Made by a program: the position numbers and the translations under genes. Below are positions 24,979-35,200 of a stretch of DNA of 64,000 nucleotides, piece by piece (positions within the stretch are counted from its first letter, which is position 1; each line of letters starts with the position of its first letter). The DNA comes from an uncultured bacterium (GTDB lineage Bacteria; Cyanobacteriota; Vampirovibrionia; Gastranaerophilales; Gastranaerophilaceae). The stretch spans positions 17,038 through 81,037 of the forward strand of contig CADBUY010000012.1 of NCBI GenBank assembly GCA_902797965.1, given 5' to 3'. Below the pieces are notes generated by a model, which made no database searches, was not told where the DNA came from, and saw only the letters and a list, made by a program, of their open reading frames with translations.

Positions 24979-27549
24979 ATGGGAAAGTCTGATATTAACT
25001 TTATTAATACGGTTGATGTATCGCCTGAAGATTTAACTCCGGCTATGCAAAGATTTTTGGAAATTAAACGTGAAAATCCAGATTGCCTGCTTCTATACAG
25101 AATGGGCGATTTTTATGAAACCTTTTTTGAAGATGCGCTTACTATGTCAAGAGAGCTTGAAATTACGCTAACAGGTCGTGATTGCGGTAATCTTGGAAGA
25201 ATACCGCTTGCAGGTATTCCCGTAAAAGCTATGGACGGATATCTTGAAAAACTTGTTAATAAAGATATTAAAATCGCCATCTGCGAACAGCTTGAAGACC
25301 CTAAATTAGCTAAAGGCATTGTTAAACGAGGTGTTGTCAGAGTTGTAACCGCCGGTACGCTTTTTGAAAGTAATTTGCTGAACCAAAACAGCAATAACTA
25401 TATGTGTGCTATTAATAAGCAAAAAGACAAATGGGGATTTGCTTACACAGATATTTCCACAGGTGAATTTAAAGCTACACAGCTTAATTATGAAACATTA
25501 TTAACAGAACTTGCCAGAATTCAACCGGCAGAAGTAATTGCACAAGCAAAAAAAATGAAACTTCAGCCATTCCAGATTGTTCCGGAGGAAACAGTTGATT
25601 TGCCTGATGAAATAATCAATAACTATAACTGTTCAAAAGTTCCGTCTAAAGTATTCGAGGACAACTTTGCACAAAATAACTTGAAACAGGTTTTTAAAAT
25701 CTCATCACTTGATTCAATCGGATATAACACCTGTCCTCTCGGATTCAATACTGCAGCAGGACTGCTTGCCTATATCTGGGAAAACATGAAAGACGGTTTT
25801 CCAAAGTTTGAAAAAATTGATATTTACGAATTATCCGAATACGTTTCAATTGATGCAGGAACAAGAAAAAATCTTGAACTTACGGAAACACTCAGAGAAA
25901 AGAATAAATACGGTTCTCTTCTATGGGCAATTGATAAAACTACAACAAACATGGGTGCAAGACTTCTGAAATCTTGGATTTGTCAGCCTTTAAAAGACTT
26001 GGACAGAATACTTAAAAGACAAGAAATTGTTCAGCAAATAGCAAACAACTCCGAAGTTAGATTTCAGCTTGAAACTCTGCTCAGAAATATTTATGACATC
26101 CAAAGACTTTCAACAAAGCTAAGCAACACAACCGCAAGCCCACGTGACTTTTTAAGTCTCAAAGCATCACTAAGTGTATTACCCGAGCTTGTAAATACTG
26201 CTAAGTCCATTAACTTAACAGTATTTAACCCAATAGAAAAACACCTTTCTTCACTTGAAGAGTACGCCGATTTGATTGAAAGAACAATTAAAGAGGATGC
26301 ACCGCTTCAGGTTAAAGAGGGAGGACTGTTGAAAGACGGTGTTAATGCAGAATTGGATTACCTCAGAGATTTAATGTACAACGGTGAAAACTGGCTTAAA
26401 GATTTTGAACAGAGAGAAAAAGAAAGAACCGGAATAAATATTCTTAAAGTCGGGTATAATAGGGTCTTTGGATATTATATTGAAATCACAAATTCCAATT
26501 TGGACAAAGTTCCGTCTGACTATATCAGAAAACAAACTTTAACTAACGGCGAACGCTATATTACAGATGAACTCAAAAAGCATGAAGACGAGGTTTTAAC
26601 AGCACAGGTTAAAGCTTTTGAACTCGAATACAAATTATTCAGCGACTTTAGAAATTATTCAAAAGAATTTGTATCAATTATTCGTGATACTGCTGAATGT
26701 ATTGCAAAACTGGATGTATTCACATCATTTGCTTCTGTTGCGATTGAACACAATTACATCTGTCCTGTTTTAAATAATGAAGGAGATTTTGTTGTAAAAA
26801 ATGGCAGACATCCTGTTCTGGAACAAATTTTACCGCTTGGAACTTACGTTCCAAATGATATTGAATTATCTGCAAATGACAACACAAAAACTCAGTTTAT
26901 GATTCTTACAGGTCCTAATATGGCAGGTAAATCAACTTATATGCGTCAAAATGCTTTAATTGCTATTCTTGCACAAATAGGTTCATTTGTACCTGCTGAT
27001 TATGCGGAAATTGGTATCATTGACAAAATATTTACCCGAGTCGGAGCGAGTGATGATTTAACACTGGGTAAATCAACATTTATGGTAGAAATGACGGAAA
27101 CTGCCTGTATATTGAACAGCGCAACCGAAAAAAGCCTTATTTTAATTGATGAAATCGGACGTGGAACAAGCACTTATGATGGAGTTGCCATAGCATGGGC
27201 TGTTGCAGAGCATATTGCAAACAATATAAAAGCACGTTGCATTTTTGCCACTCACTACCATGAATTAAACGTCATGACAAAAACTTACCCTCAGATTAAG
27301 AACTACAGAATTACAGTAAGCGAAGAAAACGGCACAATAGAATTTTTAAGAAAAATTGTTCCGGGAGGCGCAAGCAAGAGTTACGGTATTCAGGTTGCAA
27401 AAATGGCAGGATTACCCAAAACTGTAATATCACGTTCGGAAGAACTTATGAAAAAGATGCAGAAAGATTTTTCAAAAAATCTTGCCGGGAGAAAAAAAGA
27501 GTCAGAAATCGATACAGATAATCTCACTCCGCAACTTAATCTGTTTTAA
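24979..27549 (+). CDS. mutS: DNA mismatch repair protein MutS
   Basis: An 856-residue mismatch-recognition ATPase. The N-terminal mismatch-binding domain has the Phe-x-Glu motif (YRMGDFYETFFEDA), followed by connector, lever and clamp domains and the ABC-type ATPase with Walker A TGPNMAGKST, Walker B LILIDEIGRGTST and FATHYHEL. Length and order are those of the MutS1 group that works with MutL. MutL is not in this window. No Shine-Dalgarno sequence precedes the ATG; the mRNA is probably leaderless. Confidence 0.97.
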   Translation: MGKSDINFINTVDVSPEDLTPAMQRFLEIKRENPDCLLLYRMGDFYETFFEDALTMSRELEITLTGRDCGNLGRIPLAGIPVKAMDGYLEKLVNKDIKIAICEQLEDPKLAKGIVKRGVVRVVTAGTLFESNLLNQNSNNYMCAINKQKDKWGFAYTDISTGEFKATQLNYETLLTELARIQPAEVIAQAKKMKLQPFQIVPEETVDLPDEIINNYNCSKVPSKVFEDNFAQNNLKQVFKISSLDSIGYNTCPLGFNTAAGLLAYIWENMKDGFPKFEKIDIYELSEYVSIDAGTRKNLELTETLREKNKYGSLLWAIDKTTTNMGARLLKSWICQPLKDLDRILKRQEIVQQIANNSEVRFQLETLLRNIYDIQRLSTKLSNTTASPRDFLSLKASLSVLPELVNTAKSINLTVFNPIEKHLSSLEEYADLIERTIKEDAPLQVKEGGLLKDGVNAELDYLRDLMYNGENWLKDFEQREKERTGINILKVGYNRVFGYYIEITNSNLDKVPSDYIRKQTLTNGERYITDELKKHEDEVLTAQVKAFELEYKLFSDFRNYSKEFVSIIRDTAECIAKLDVFTSFASVAIEHNYICPVLNNEGDFVVKNGRHPVLEQILPLGTYVPNDIELSANDNTKTQFMILTGPNMAGKSTYMRQNALIAILAQIGSFVPADYAEIGIIDKIFTRVGASDDLTLGKSTFMVEMTETACILNSATEKSLILIDEIGRGTSTYDGVAIAWAVAEHIANNIKARCIFATHYHELNVMTKTYPQIKNYRITVSEENGTIEFLRKIVPGGASKSYGIQVAKMAGLPKTVISRSEELMKKMQKDFSKNLAGRKKESEIDTDNLTPQLNLF

Positions 27550-27645
27550 GTCGTGTATTTATAGTATTTATTTGTTTTCCCACTTCACTGACATATAAAA
27601 ATATGATATTATGTCCATATATAAACAAAATGCGGAGGAATACAC

Positions 27646-29361
27646 ATGCAAGTTTCTAAACGTCTTATTGTAAAAAAAGAGGTGCCTATTGACGTAAATC
27701 AAGAAGCTGACTTTTTAACATCTATGGATATCGCAATGGCTGATTACTACTGTAAAAACGGCAGATTACAAGACGGTTTAAAAAAGTACAAAGAAGTTAT
27801 TCCTAATATCCCATCTCCAAGAGAAAAAAAGAGCGTTCAGGAAAGGTATCTGAACTTTTCTCTGTTATACGCTCAACAACTTGCAAAAGAGTCTAAATAC
27901 ATTGAAGCACTTGAACAATATAGAGAAATCTTAACAATTCACGGATTCCCTGTATCCGTATTTAAACATATCGGTTTGTGTATGAAATGTATCGGAAATG
28001 CTGATATGGCTATCAAATTTCTTAAATACTTTGAAGAAATTTCTCCTGATAAAGAAGATGTTTATATTTATCTGGGCGATATTGTATATACGGATATCAA
28101 AGATAACCTCAAGGCAATTGAATACTATGAAAAAGCTGTTCTCAAATATCCGAACAACTTCACTATATGTAACATGCTCGGGCACTTGTATTCAACATGT
28201 TATCAAGACAAGTTTAAGGAAAAACAAATAGATTACCTTACAAGAGCATTCAAACTCGCACCAAACAACAGAATTGTTGTTAAAAATCTTGCTTATGTTT
28301 ACGGCAAATTTGATGAAGAAACAAAAGCTGATGAGATGTATGCAAAACTTATGTATCTGAACCCTACTCACTCAGATTTACACGCTTATGGCGCTTATCT
28401 TGTAAAACACAAACGATTTGCCGAAGGTTTCAAATTCCTGCAGCACAGATTCCAGAAAGAAGACCTTGGCAATGTTGCATTCCCTGAAATATTTAAAACA
28501 AAGAAAAAAAGATGGAATATGAAAGTTGATATCACCAATAAAGTTATACTTGTTCACTTTGAACAAGGTTTTGGAGACTCAATAATGTTTGCACGATTTA
28601 TAGGCGAGATTAAGAAACGTTGTAAGGACGTTATGCTTGTTGTTCAACCGCAGCTAGTAGACCTGATGAAAGATTCAAAACTCGGCGTTGAAGTTTATAC
28701 AGAAAAAGACATTCCTACACTTAAATATGATTACTGGATACCAATGATGGATTTGCCTATTGTCTGTGAAACAACACCGGATAATATTCCAAAACCGGAG
28801 GGTTTCTTAAAAGTTCCTAAAGCTAAAATTAATGCCTACAAAAAAGCTAATATTAATGACAATGACAAAATAAAAATCGGTATCGCATACGAAGGTACTA
28901 TGGCAAGTAAGGAAACAAACAGAGATATCCCTCTAGAATACCTCTATCCTTTAATGATGCTGCCTGATGTAGAAGTATACAGCTTCCAGGTTGATGACCT
29001 TTCAAGACAAATGGACAGAATACCGAGAGAAGCGAATTTGATAAGATTAAGCCGAACATTCCACAACTGGGAAGATACCGCCTGTGCTATGAACTGTATG
29101 GACCTAATGGTTACAACAGATAACGGCGTTATGAATCTTGCTGGTGCTCTTGGTATTAAAACCTTCGGTATCTTTAACAGAATTACCGAATGGAGGTGGT
29201 TCAAGACTCAGGGGGAAGATATAGCATGGTATAAAAGTATTAAACCATTCCAATGCCCGACATCTGATGACTGGAACACTCCTGTTAATAAGATTTTGGA
29301 AGAAATTGAAAAAATGCGCTGCAAAAGAATTGCTGACAAAATCAAAAATAAAGAAATATAG
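27646..29361 (+). CDS. TPR protein with glycosyltransferase-9-like C-terminal domain
   Basis: A 571-residue cytoplasmic protein. The N-terminal half (~25-270) holds tetratricopeptide repeats (GRLQDGLKKYKEV, YIEALEQYREIL, NLKAIEYYEKAVLKYPNN). The C-terminal half resembles the glycosyltransferase domain often fused to TPRs: VHFEQGFGDSIMFARFI, VTTDNGVMNLAGALGIKTFG and WRWFKTQGEDIAWY. TPR-glycosyltransferases add sugars to proteins or surface polymers; the acceptor is unknown. GCGGAGGAA precedes the ATG. The next gene follows after 10 bp and is probably in the same operon. Confidence 0.85.
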   Translation: MQVSKRLIVKKEVPIDVNQEADFLTSMDIAMADYYCKNGRLQDGLKKYKEVIPNIPSPREKKSVQERYLNFSLLYAQQLAKESKYIEALEQYREILTIHGFPVSVFKHIGLCMKCIGNADMAIKFLKYFEEISPDKEDVYIYLGDIVYTDIKDNLKAIEYYEKAVLKYPNNFTICNMLGHLYSTCYQDKFKEKQIDYLTRAFKLAPNNRIVVKNLAYVYGKFDEETKADEMYAKLMYLNPTHSDLHAYGAYLVKHKRFAEGFKFLQHRFQKEDLGNVAFPEIFKTKKKRWNMKVDITNKVILVHFEQGFGDSIMFARFIGEIKKRCKDVMLVVQPQLVDLMKDSKLGVEVYTEKDIPTLKYDYWIPMMDLPIVCETTPDNIPKPEGFLKVPKAKINAYKKANINDNDKIKIGIAYEGTMASKETNRDIPLEYLYPLMMLPDVEVYSFQVDDLSRQMDRIPREANLIRLSRTFHNWEDTACAMNCMDLMVTTDNGVMNLAGALGIKTFGIFNRITEWRWFKTQGEDIAWYKSIKPFQCPTSDDWNTPVNKILEEIEKMRCKRIADKIKNKEI

Positions 29362-29371
29362 ATAAAATAAT

Positions 29372-30022
29372 ATGGTTACCAATTTTGATTTTTTAAAAAG
29401 AAATGACAAAAGTTTATTTGAAATAATTAATGATGCCGAAAAACTTTATCGTGACGAGTATTTTGAACAATGTATGACTCAGACACGAAGATTTGGCGAA
29501 GTTGTCTGCAAAAATGTTCTTGGCTCAAGAAGAACTACAGAAGTATCTTTTGATGCGATGCTTTCAACATTAAAAGACTGCACCTTGGGAAGTTCTCAAG
29601 AAGCTAAAGAATTTGTTGAAGACTTGTATTTTCTGAAAAAACATGGCAATAATGCAACGCATTCTGTTACGGTTAAACAAGACGGCATGGAAGCGTTGGA
29701 ATGTTTGCAGAGATCGTTTGAAGTTGCTCTCAATTATTGCGTTTATTCCTGCAACGAGGACAGAAAAATTTTAAAACTTAGGTATGATACAGAACTTCTG
29801 GTTACAGGCAAAAAATCCAGAAAATCTTTAAGCGAAAAGTATCTGGAAGAAAAAGACAAAGTATCAAAGAAAAAATCAACTTCAAAAACAACAAAACCTA
29901 AACCACAGTATTGTTCCGTAAAATCGAGAAACAATGAAAAGAAACGCCCTTATTTCTGGTATTTTGTAGGAGTATCAGCTGTTATTTCCGCTGTTATGAT
30001 GCTTATTTTGGCTGTTATATAA
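29372..30022 (+). CDS. DUF4145-like protein with C-terminal membrane anchor
   Basis: A 216-residue protein. Residues ~15-125 resemble the DUF4145 fold, a HEPN-like helical bundle (YFEQCMTQTRRFGEVVCKNV, FVEDLYFLKKHGNNATHS). A basic linker follows (KKKSTSKTTKPKPQ). The last ~22 residues are a hydrophobic tail (FVGVSAVISAVMMLILAVI), giving a tail-anchored topology with the domain in the cytoplasm. The HEPN-type RxxxxH nuclease motif is not evident. Such domains occur next to restriction or toxin genes, but none is adjacent here. Function unknown. Confidence 0.72.
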   Translation: MVTNFDFLKRNDKSLFEIINDAEKLYRDEYFEQCMTQTRRFGEVVCKNVLGSRRTTEVSFDAMLSTLKDCTLGSSQEAKEFVEDLYFLKKHGNNATHSVTVKQDGMEALECLQRSFEVALNYCVYSCNEDRKILKLRYDTELLVTGKKSRKSLSEKYLEEKDKVSKKKSTSKTTKPKPQYCSVKSRNNEKKRPYFWYFVGVSAVISAVMMLILAVI

Positions 30023-30037
30023 ATGTTTTGTATTTTC

Positions 30038-30052
30038 TGATAAAATATAGTT
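30038..30052 (+). promoter_or_regulatory. bioG promoter with leaderless spacing
   Basis: An extended -10, TGA-TAAAAT (30038-30046), is followed by ATAGTT and the ATG at 30053. No Shine-Dalgarno is present. Confidence 0.55.
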
Positions 30053-30673
30053 ATGAAATATAAATGGCTAAATAAAGGGATAAATAATAAGATAAATAAT
30101 TTAATCGTATTTTTTAACGGATGGGGAATGGATGAGAGTGTTGTAAAACATCTTGAGTTTGAAAATTATGATGTTCTGATGTTTTATGACTATAATTCCC
30201 TTGAAACCGATTTTGATTTTTCCGCTTTAAATATTTACCCTCAAAAATATCTTGTTGCTTGGTCAATGGGTGTAATGACAGCTACTCTCTTTGATATTGA
30301 CTATACCTCTAAAACTGCAATAAACGGAACGCTCAAGCCGATTGATGACAAATTTGGAATACCGGAACGAATTTACAATTTGACTCTCAGAGGTTTTTCA
30401 CCAAAAGGTGCAGAAAAGTTTATTAAAAATATGTTTTCTGAAACTTGTGAACTACCTGTTATAAACAGGGTGTTTGAAAATCAAAAGTCAGAACTGGAGG
30501 CGCTTACACACTACAAAGCAAAAGAAGACTTTAAGTATGATAAAATATTTTTGGCGTCAGAGGATAAAATAATTCCGACAAAAAACCAGACTGCTTTCTG
30601 GAAAATTCAACCAAACATTAAAAGTGGTCACGCTCCGTTTAATCAGTTTAAGAAATGGAGTGAGCTTTTATGA
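30053..30673 (+). CDS. bioG: Pimeloyl-ACP methyl ester esterase BioG
   Basis: A 206-residue alpha/beta-hydrolase-like protein of the BioG (DUF452) family: IVFFNGWGMDESVV near the start and the nucleophile elbow VAWSMGV. BioG removes the methyl group from pimeloyl-ACP methyl ester at the end of the pimelate stage of biotin synthesis, replacing BioH. The stop overlaps the start of bioC by 4 bp (ATGA), and BioC makes the methyl ester that BioG cleaves, which strengthens the call. The rest of the biotin pathway is outside this window. Confidence 0.88.
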   Translation: MKYKWLNKGINNKINNLIVFFNGWGMDESVVKHLEFENYDVLMFYDYNSLETDFDFSALNIYPQKYLVAWSMGVMTATLFDIDYTSKTAINGTLKPIDDKFGIPERIYNLTLRGFSPKGAEKFIKNMFSETCELPVINRVFENQKSELEALTHYKAKEDFKYDKIFLASEDKIIPTKNQTAFWKIQPNIKSGHAPFNQFKKWSELL

Positions 30674-31389
30674 ACAAAGAATTGATCCAAAAACGCTTTG
30701 AGAAAAAGCTTTCCACATACAATGCCAATGCACGAATACAAAAACAAATGGCTGAAAAGTTAATTAATTTTGCAGACGTTGAAAAGTCTTCTATTCTTGA
30801 AATAGGCTGTGGGACAGGACTTCTTACCAAACTTGTTTCAGAAAAAGTTTCGTTTTCAGAATATATTGCCATTGACATAGTGTCCGGTTGCGAAAAATAC
30901 ATAAAAAAAATTAACAAAGATATTGAATTTATAAACTGCGATATAGAAAAATATATTCAAACCTGCGGACAATTTGATTTAATCATCTCAAATGCCTCAC
31001 TTCAGTGGATAGAGAACCTGCCGGAGTTTGTTAAAAAATTAATTTCAAAACTTAATAAAAACGGTATTCTTTTGTTCACAACCTTTGGAATGGAAAACTT
31101 TCGAGAAATTAAATACGTTTTGGGAAAAACTCTTCCGTATTATTCCATAAAAGAACTTGCTGAAAACTTGTCAGAATACAAGCCAATACTGGAAGAAGAA
31201 GTTCGCATAATGGCATTCAAAACACCGAAAGATGTGCTGAAACATATTCAAAACACAGGGGTAAATGCTTTAACATCTGAATGCTGGACAAAAAGAGATT
31301 TAGAAAATTTTGAAAAAGGATACAACAATTTCTGTGCTAATCATCCGACACTAACTTACAATCCTATTTATGTAAAAATTCAAAAATAG
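30670..31389 (+). CDS. bioC: Malonyl-ACP O-methyltransferase BioC
   Basis: A 239-residue class I SAM-dependent methyltransferase. The SAM-binding motif is ILEIGCGTGLLTKLV, and DLIISNASLQWIENL and ILLFTTFGMENFREI are characteristic of BioC. It methylates malonyl-ACP so that fatty-acid synthesis can build the pimeloyl chain. Coupled to bioG by the ATGA overlap. No downstream biotin gene follows; the next gene is a sensor kinase. Confidence 0.92.
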   Translation: MNKELIQKRFEKKLSTYNANARIQKQMAEKLINFADVEKSSILEIGCGTGLLTKLVSEKVSFSEYIAIDIVSGCEKYIKKINKDIEFINCDIEKYIQTCGQFDLIISNASLQWIENLPEFVKKLISKLNKNGILLFTTFGMENFREIKYVLGKTLPYYSIKELAENLSEYKPILEEEVRIMAFKTPKDVLKHIQNTGVNALTSECWTKRDLENFEKGYNNFCANHPTLTYNPIYVKIQK

Positions 31390-31460
31390 GTTAGTTGGGT
31401 AATTTTTTGACCAATTTCTTTATAGTAGCATTTGGTTGAAAGAGGAGAGAATAAAGAAAG

Positions 31461-32225
31461 ATGAACACTTCAACAGAACGTTCGGCAAACAAGGCTGATG
31501 AAGATGAGATTCTTCAAAAACAGAGAGAAACATTTGTCGCATCATTGAGTCATGATTTAAAAAATCCTACATTGGCACAGATTAGAGCTATTGAATTAAT
31601 TTTAAAAGGCAATTTTGGAGAAGTTTCTCCGGAGCAGCGTGAAATTATGGAAATGCTGCTTGATTCATGCAAATATATGAACGCTATGCTTGGTAACGTT
31701 CTTAGGACATACCGAACAGACAAAGGTACTGTAGTTCTTGCTTCTGAACAGGTTTCTCTATCTAACCTTGCAAAAGAATGTCTTGAAGAAATGATTTATC
31801 TTGCAAAAGATAAAAATATAAAAATATCTTACGAAAATTGCGCTGATAAAGATACCATTTGGGGAGATATGATCCAAATCAGACGAGTTATTATGAACCT
31901 TTTATCAAACAGTATTAAATATGCTTACCAAAACACAAATTTGGAAATTAAAATCTATAATGAAGATGAATTTACCTGTTTTATGTTCAAAAACAACAGC
32001 CCTTATATTACTCCTGAAAAACAGAAAAAAATATTTGCCAGATATATATCATTTTCAAAAACTCACAGCGGCATCGGATTGGGATTATACGCATCTAACA
32101 AAATTGTCGAAGCTCATGGCGGAACTATGTTCGTTAAAAGTGAAAAAGACGAACATAATACATTTGGGTTTAAAATTCCCAACAATGACAATTTAAAAGA
32201 TGCAAAACGATTTGTAACATTTTAA
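31461..32225 (+). CDS. Soluble orphan sensor histidine kinase
   Basis: A 254-residue kinase consisting almost only of HisKA (VASLSHDLKNPTLAQIRAI, His at about residue 31) and the ATPase domain (NLLSNSIKYAYQN, HSGIGLGLYASNKIVEAHGG). It lacks membrane segments and a sensor domain, so partners must supply the signal. No response regulator is adjacent; pairing with the receiver at 6385 cannot be judged. GAGGAGA lies ~14 nt upstream of the ATG. Its stop codon overlaps that of the convergent HD-domain gene (TTAA), with no terminator between. Confidence 0.9.
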   Translation: MNTSTERSANKADEDEILQKQRETFVASLSHDLKNPTLAQIRAIELILKGNFGEVSPEQREIMEMLLDSCKYMNAMLGNVLRTYRTDKGTVVLASEQVSLSNLAKECLEEMIYLAKDKNIKISYENCADKDTIWGDMIQIRRVIMNLLSNSIKYAYQNTNLEIKIYNEDEFTCFMFKNNSPYITPEKQKKIFARYISFSKTHSGIGLGLYASNKIVEAHGGTMFVKSEKDEHNTFGFKIPNNDNLKDAKRFVTF

Positions 32226-35200
32226 CCAATAATAACTACCGGTAAATTATGTTGAGAAGCAAACATTAAAAAGTCATCATTACACTCTGTCACTTCATAT
32301 TTGGCTATTAAACCCTGAATTTTCGGATTGATTACAACAATTTCATTATGGTTATATTCTGAATCTTTTCCAAATAATGCTTCTTGTGATTTTTGAAGAC
32401 ATTTAACTATTGTATTTGCCTTTATTGTTTTTTTGCCAATCTGAATATCTTTATTTATTGCTGTAATATATTTTTTCTTTTTTAAATAGTCAATAAGATT
32501 TGAATAATTATCATCATTCAGCCATATTCCATGTTTCTTTAATTCTTTTCTAAAATTTTTGCTTAAATAAGTTCTTTCTTTTTTATCAAAATCCAATAAT
32601 ATCTTCTCAAAAACATTCATATCCTTATGAGAACCTGAACTAGTATTATTATAATATGCTTCTGAGATATTTTCTTGTCTTACATCAAAAATAAAACCAT
32701 AAGGTCTATTTCCATAAGTACTTTGATTATCAACGCTAATTAAACTGGTAGACCATGCACTTGAATTATTATGAGATTTTGCAAGAGCATAAACTACATC
32801 AAAATATGTTCCTGTCTGTGTCATGTGAACCAGAAATCTGGCATTCTCTACAGTAGTTCCTTTTGGGAATCCATATTGTTCCAAATCTGTTTCTTTTGGA
32901 AGTTCACTTAAGTTCAGTACTTTTATTTTAACCTTCTTTCCATTTTTAAGCGTTACTTCTTTTACCGGAAACTTATTACCGTTATTTAAAATTTTAGTAT
33001 GAAAAACAAAATTAGTATTTAAAGCTATTTTTTCTAATGTATCTTGGATTGGCTTCATTTTTCTATCGAAATAAGCCTTATATTCTTTTTCATTACTTGT
33101 ATTTGTAACTCCAAAATGAAATCTGCCGTTTACACTTGCTAAATCTGCCTTTGCAAGTATTTGATATATTAAAAAATCTTCCTTTGTTCTTGTTTTTGCT
33201 GCAACAGTTTGGGGCGTTAATGATTTTTCATTATAGTCGGCAAACCAATGATGATTATCAACAATATTAATAATTCTTGATTTTACATCATCCGGAAGAT
33301 TTATGTTATTTAAAATTGAGCCTACATATTCAGCACTCTTATGCGCATGCCCCGGATCTCTAACTTTACCGTTTTTTCCTATATCGTGCATTAAAGCTGA
33401 TAATTTAAGAATAGTTTTGCCCTCATCAGATAATTCTTCATACAAAGGATTGTTCAGACAAGATTGAAGAACTTTTAATGTATGAATATCTACACTATAG
33501 TCATGAGTACCATGTTGTAGTTTTCCAACGAGAGGAACAAAAGATGGAAAACCTTTTATTAAACCATTTAGTACTTTGTTAAATTCTTTATCATTTGAAA
33601 CAACATCATTTTGCAACATAAATCTATCTAATTCCGTTTTTATTTTATCTGAAGCTTTTCTACCTTTTTCTGAAATAAGTTGAGATTTATCAATTCCCTG
33701 GTTGTTCCAAAGTCCATCATAATCTTCATTTTCAATTATTCCAAAATGTTCTAAAATAGTTCGCCTATCTTCTGCTTTAATACCGGATAAAATATTTTGC
33801 TCTAAATTTTCAATAAAGTCTTTTCTGGAATATTTCAAGGGTATACCTTGCTTTCCAAATTGAGCAAAATCATAAGTTCTTAAAACATTTTCGGCTTCTG
33901 AATTATTATTTGAAAGTATTTGAGATAAAAATTCTTGTAGATTATTTGATTTAACATTTTCAATATTACTTTGAATAGAATTAGCTATTTCAGAAATTTT
34001 CGTTTCATAATCAATTCCACATTTTTTCATTAATTCACCATATTCTGCGTGAGTATTTAAAATACTGCATTTTTCATAAAAACCTATTAATTTTAGCGGA
34101 CTGTTTTCTAAATAATATAAATCATTTAAAATCGAATTTATATCTTTAACTTTCATTTGGTATTCAGAGCATAAGGTTTCCACAAAGTTTTTATTCTTTT
34201 TAGTAATCTGGCTTGCACATTCTTTAATTTCTTTCGGATAAGCGTAACCTTGTGTTCCTAAAATTGTAATAATATTAAAATTATCATTATTTACAATATT
34301 TGTAACTTCATCAATAATTTCCAGGGAAACTTTAGTGTTTTTGCAAAGTTGTTCAATATATTTTTTATTTTCTTTGTTTATATTAAAACCAATGCTCCAA
34401 AGTTTTTCTATAGAATTTTTAATTCTTTCATCTTGTATATGTTTAACCAAATATTTTAAAATATCTGCACTATTTTCATTATAATATTTGCCTATTTTTG
34501 CAATTTCTTTTTTAGGAATATTATTATTTTGTACCAAACCCATCACAAAATCATAATTATAATCATTTAAAATTGATCCAATTTCTCCGACATATTCTTT
34601 TGGAATATTCGAATTTTCATTTAATTTTTTATATTGTGACATAGAATTTTTCTCTATCCATTGTGATAGTCCGACTATCGCATCCTTGGAAACTGTTTTA
34701 TCAAGAAACATTTTTCGAACATAATCAATATTTTGTTCGTTTAAATTATATCCTATTTGCGGTATATCATAAGCCTTGACTTCATCGTCGGGACAAATAT
34801 TATCTATAAATGTTGTTTTTGATTTAACCATTTCCATCATTAACTCAAGATTAAAATCATTTGTAGCATTAATTATATCAACCTGTTGGTATCCTATTGT
34901 CCATGAATCTATATTTAATTTATCTTCTTTCCATCTTTCAGATGCTTCGTACTTATTATTAAAATTTTGCAAATAATCTAGTATTTTTTGTTTTGCTTCA
35001 AAATCTTTTATGGAATAAGGCACTTTTGTTTTATGATTATAAACTTGAGAAGCATCAACGTGCCTCAAATATTTTTTGTTTTTTATCATATTGTTTAAAA
35101 ATTCAAGCTGCTTGTTAAAAAGTTCAAGTTTTTCCGGCATTAAATAACTAACATTCCCTAAAGAATTAAAAACATCTTTTCTTAAAAGATTTTCTATTAT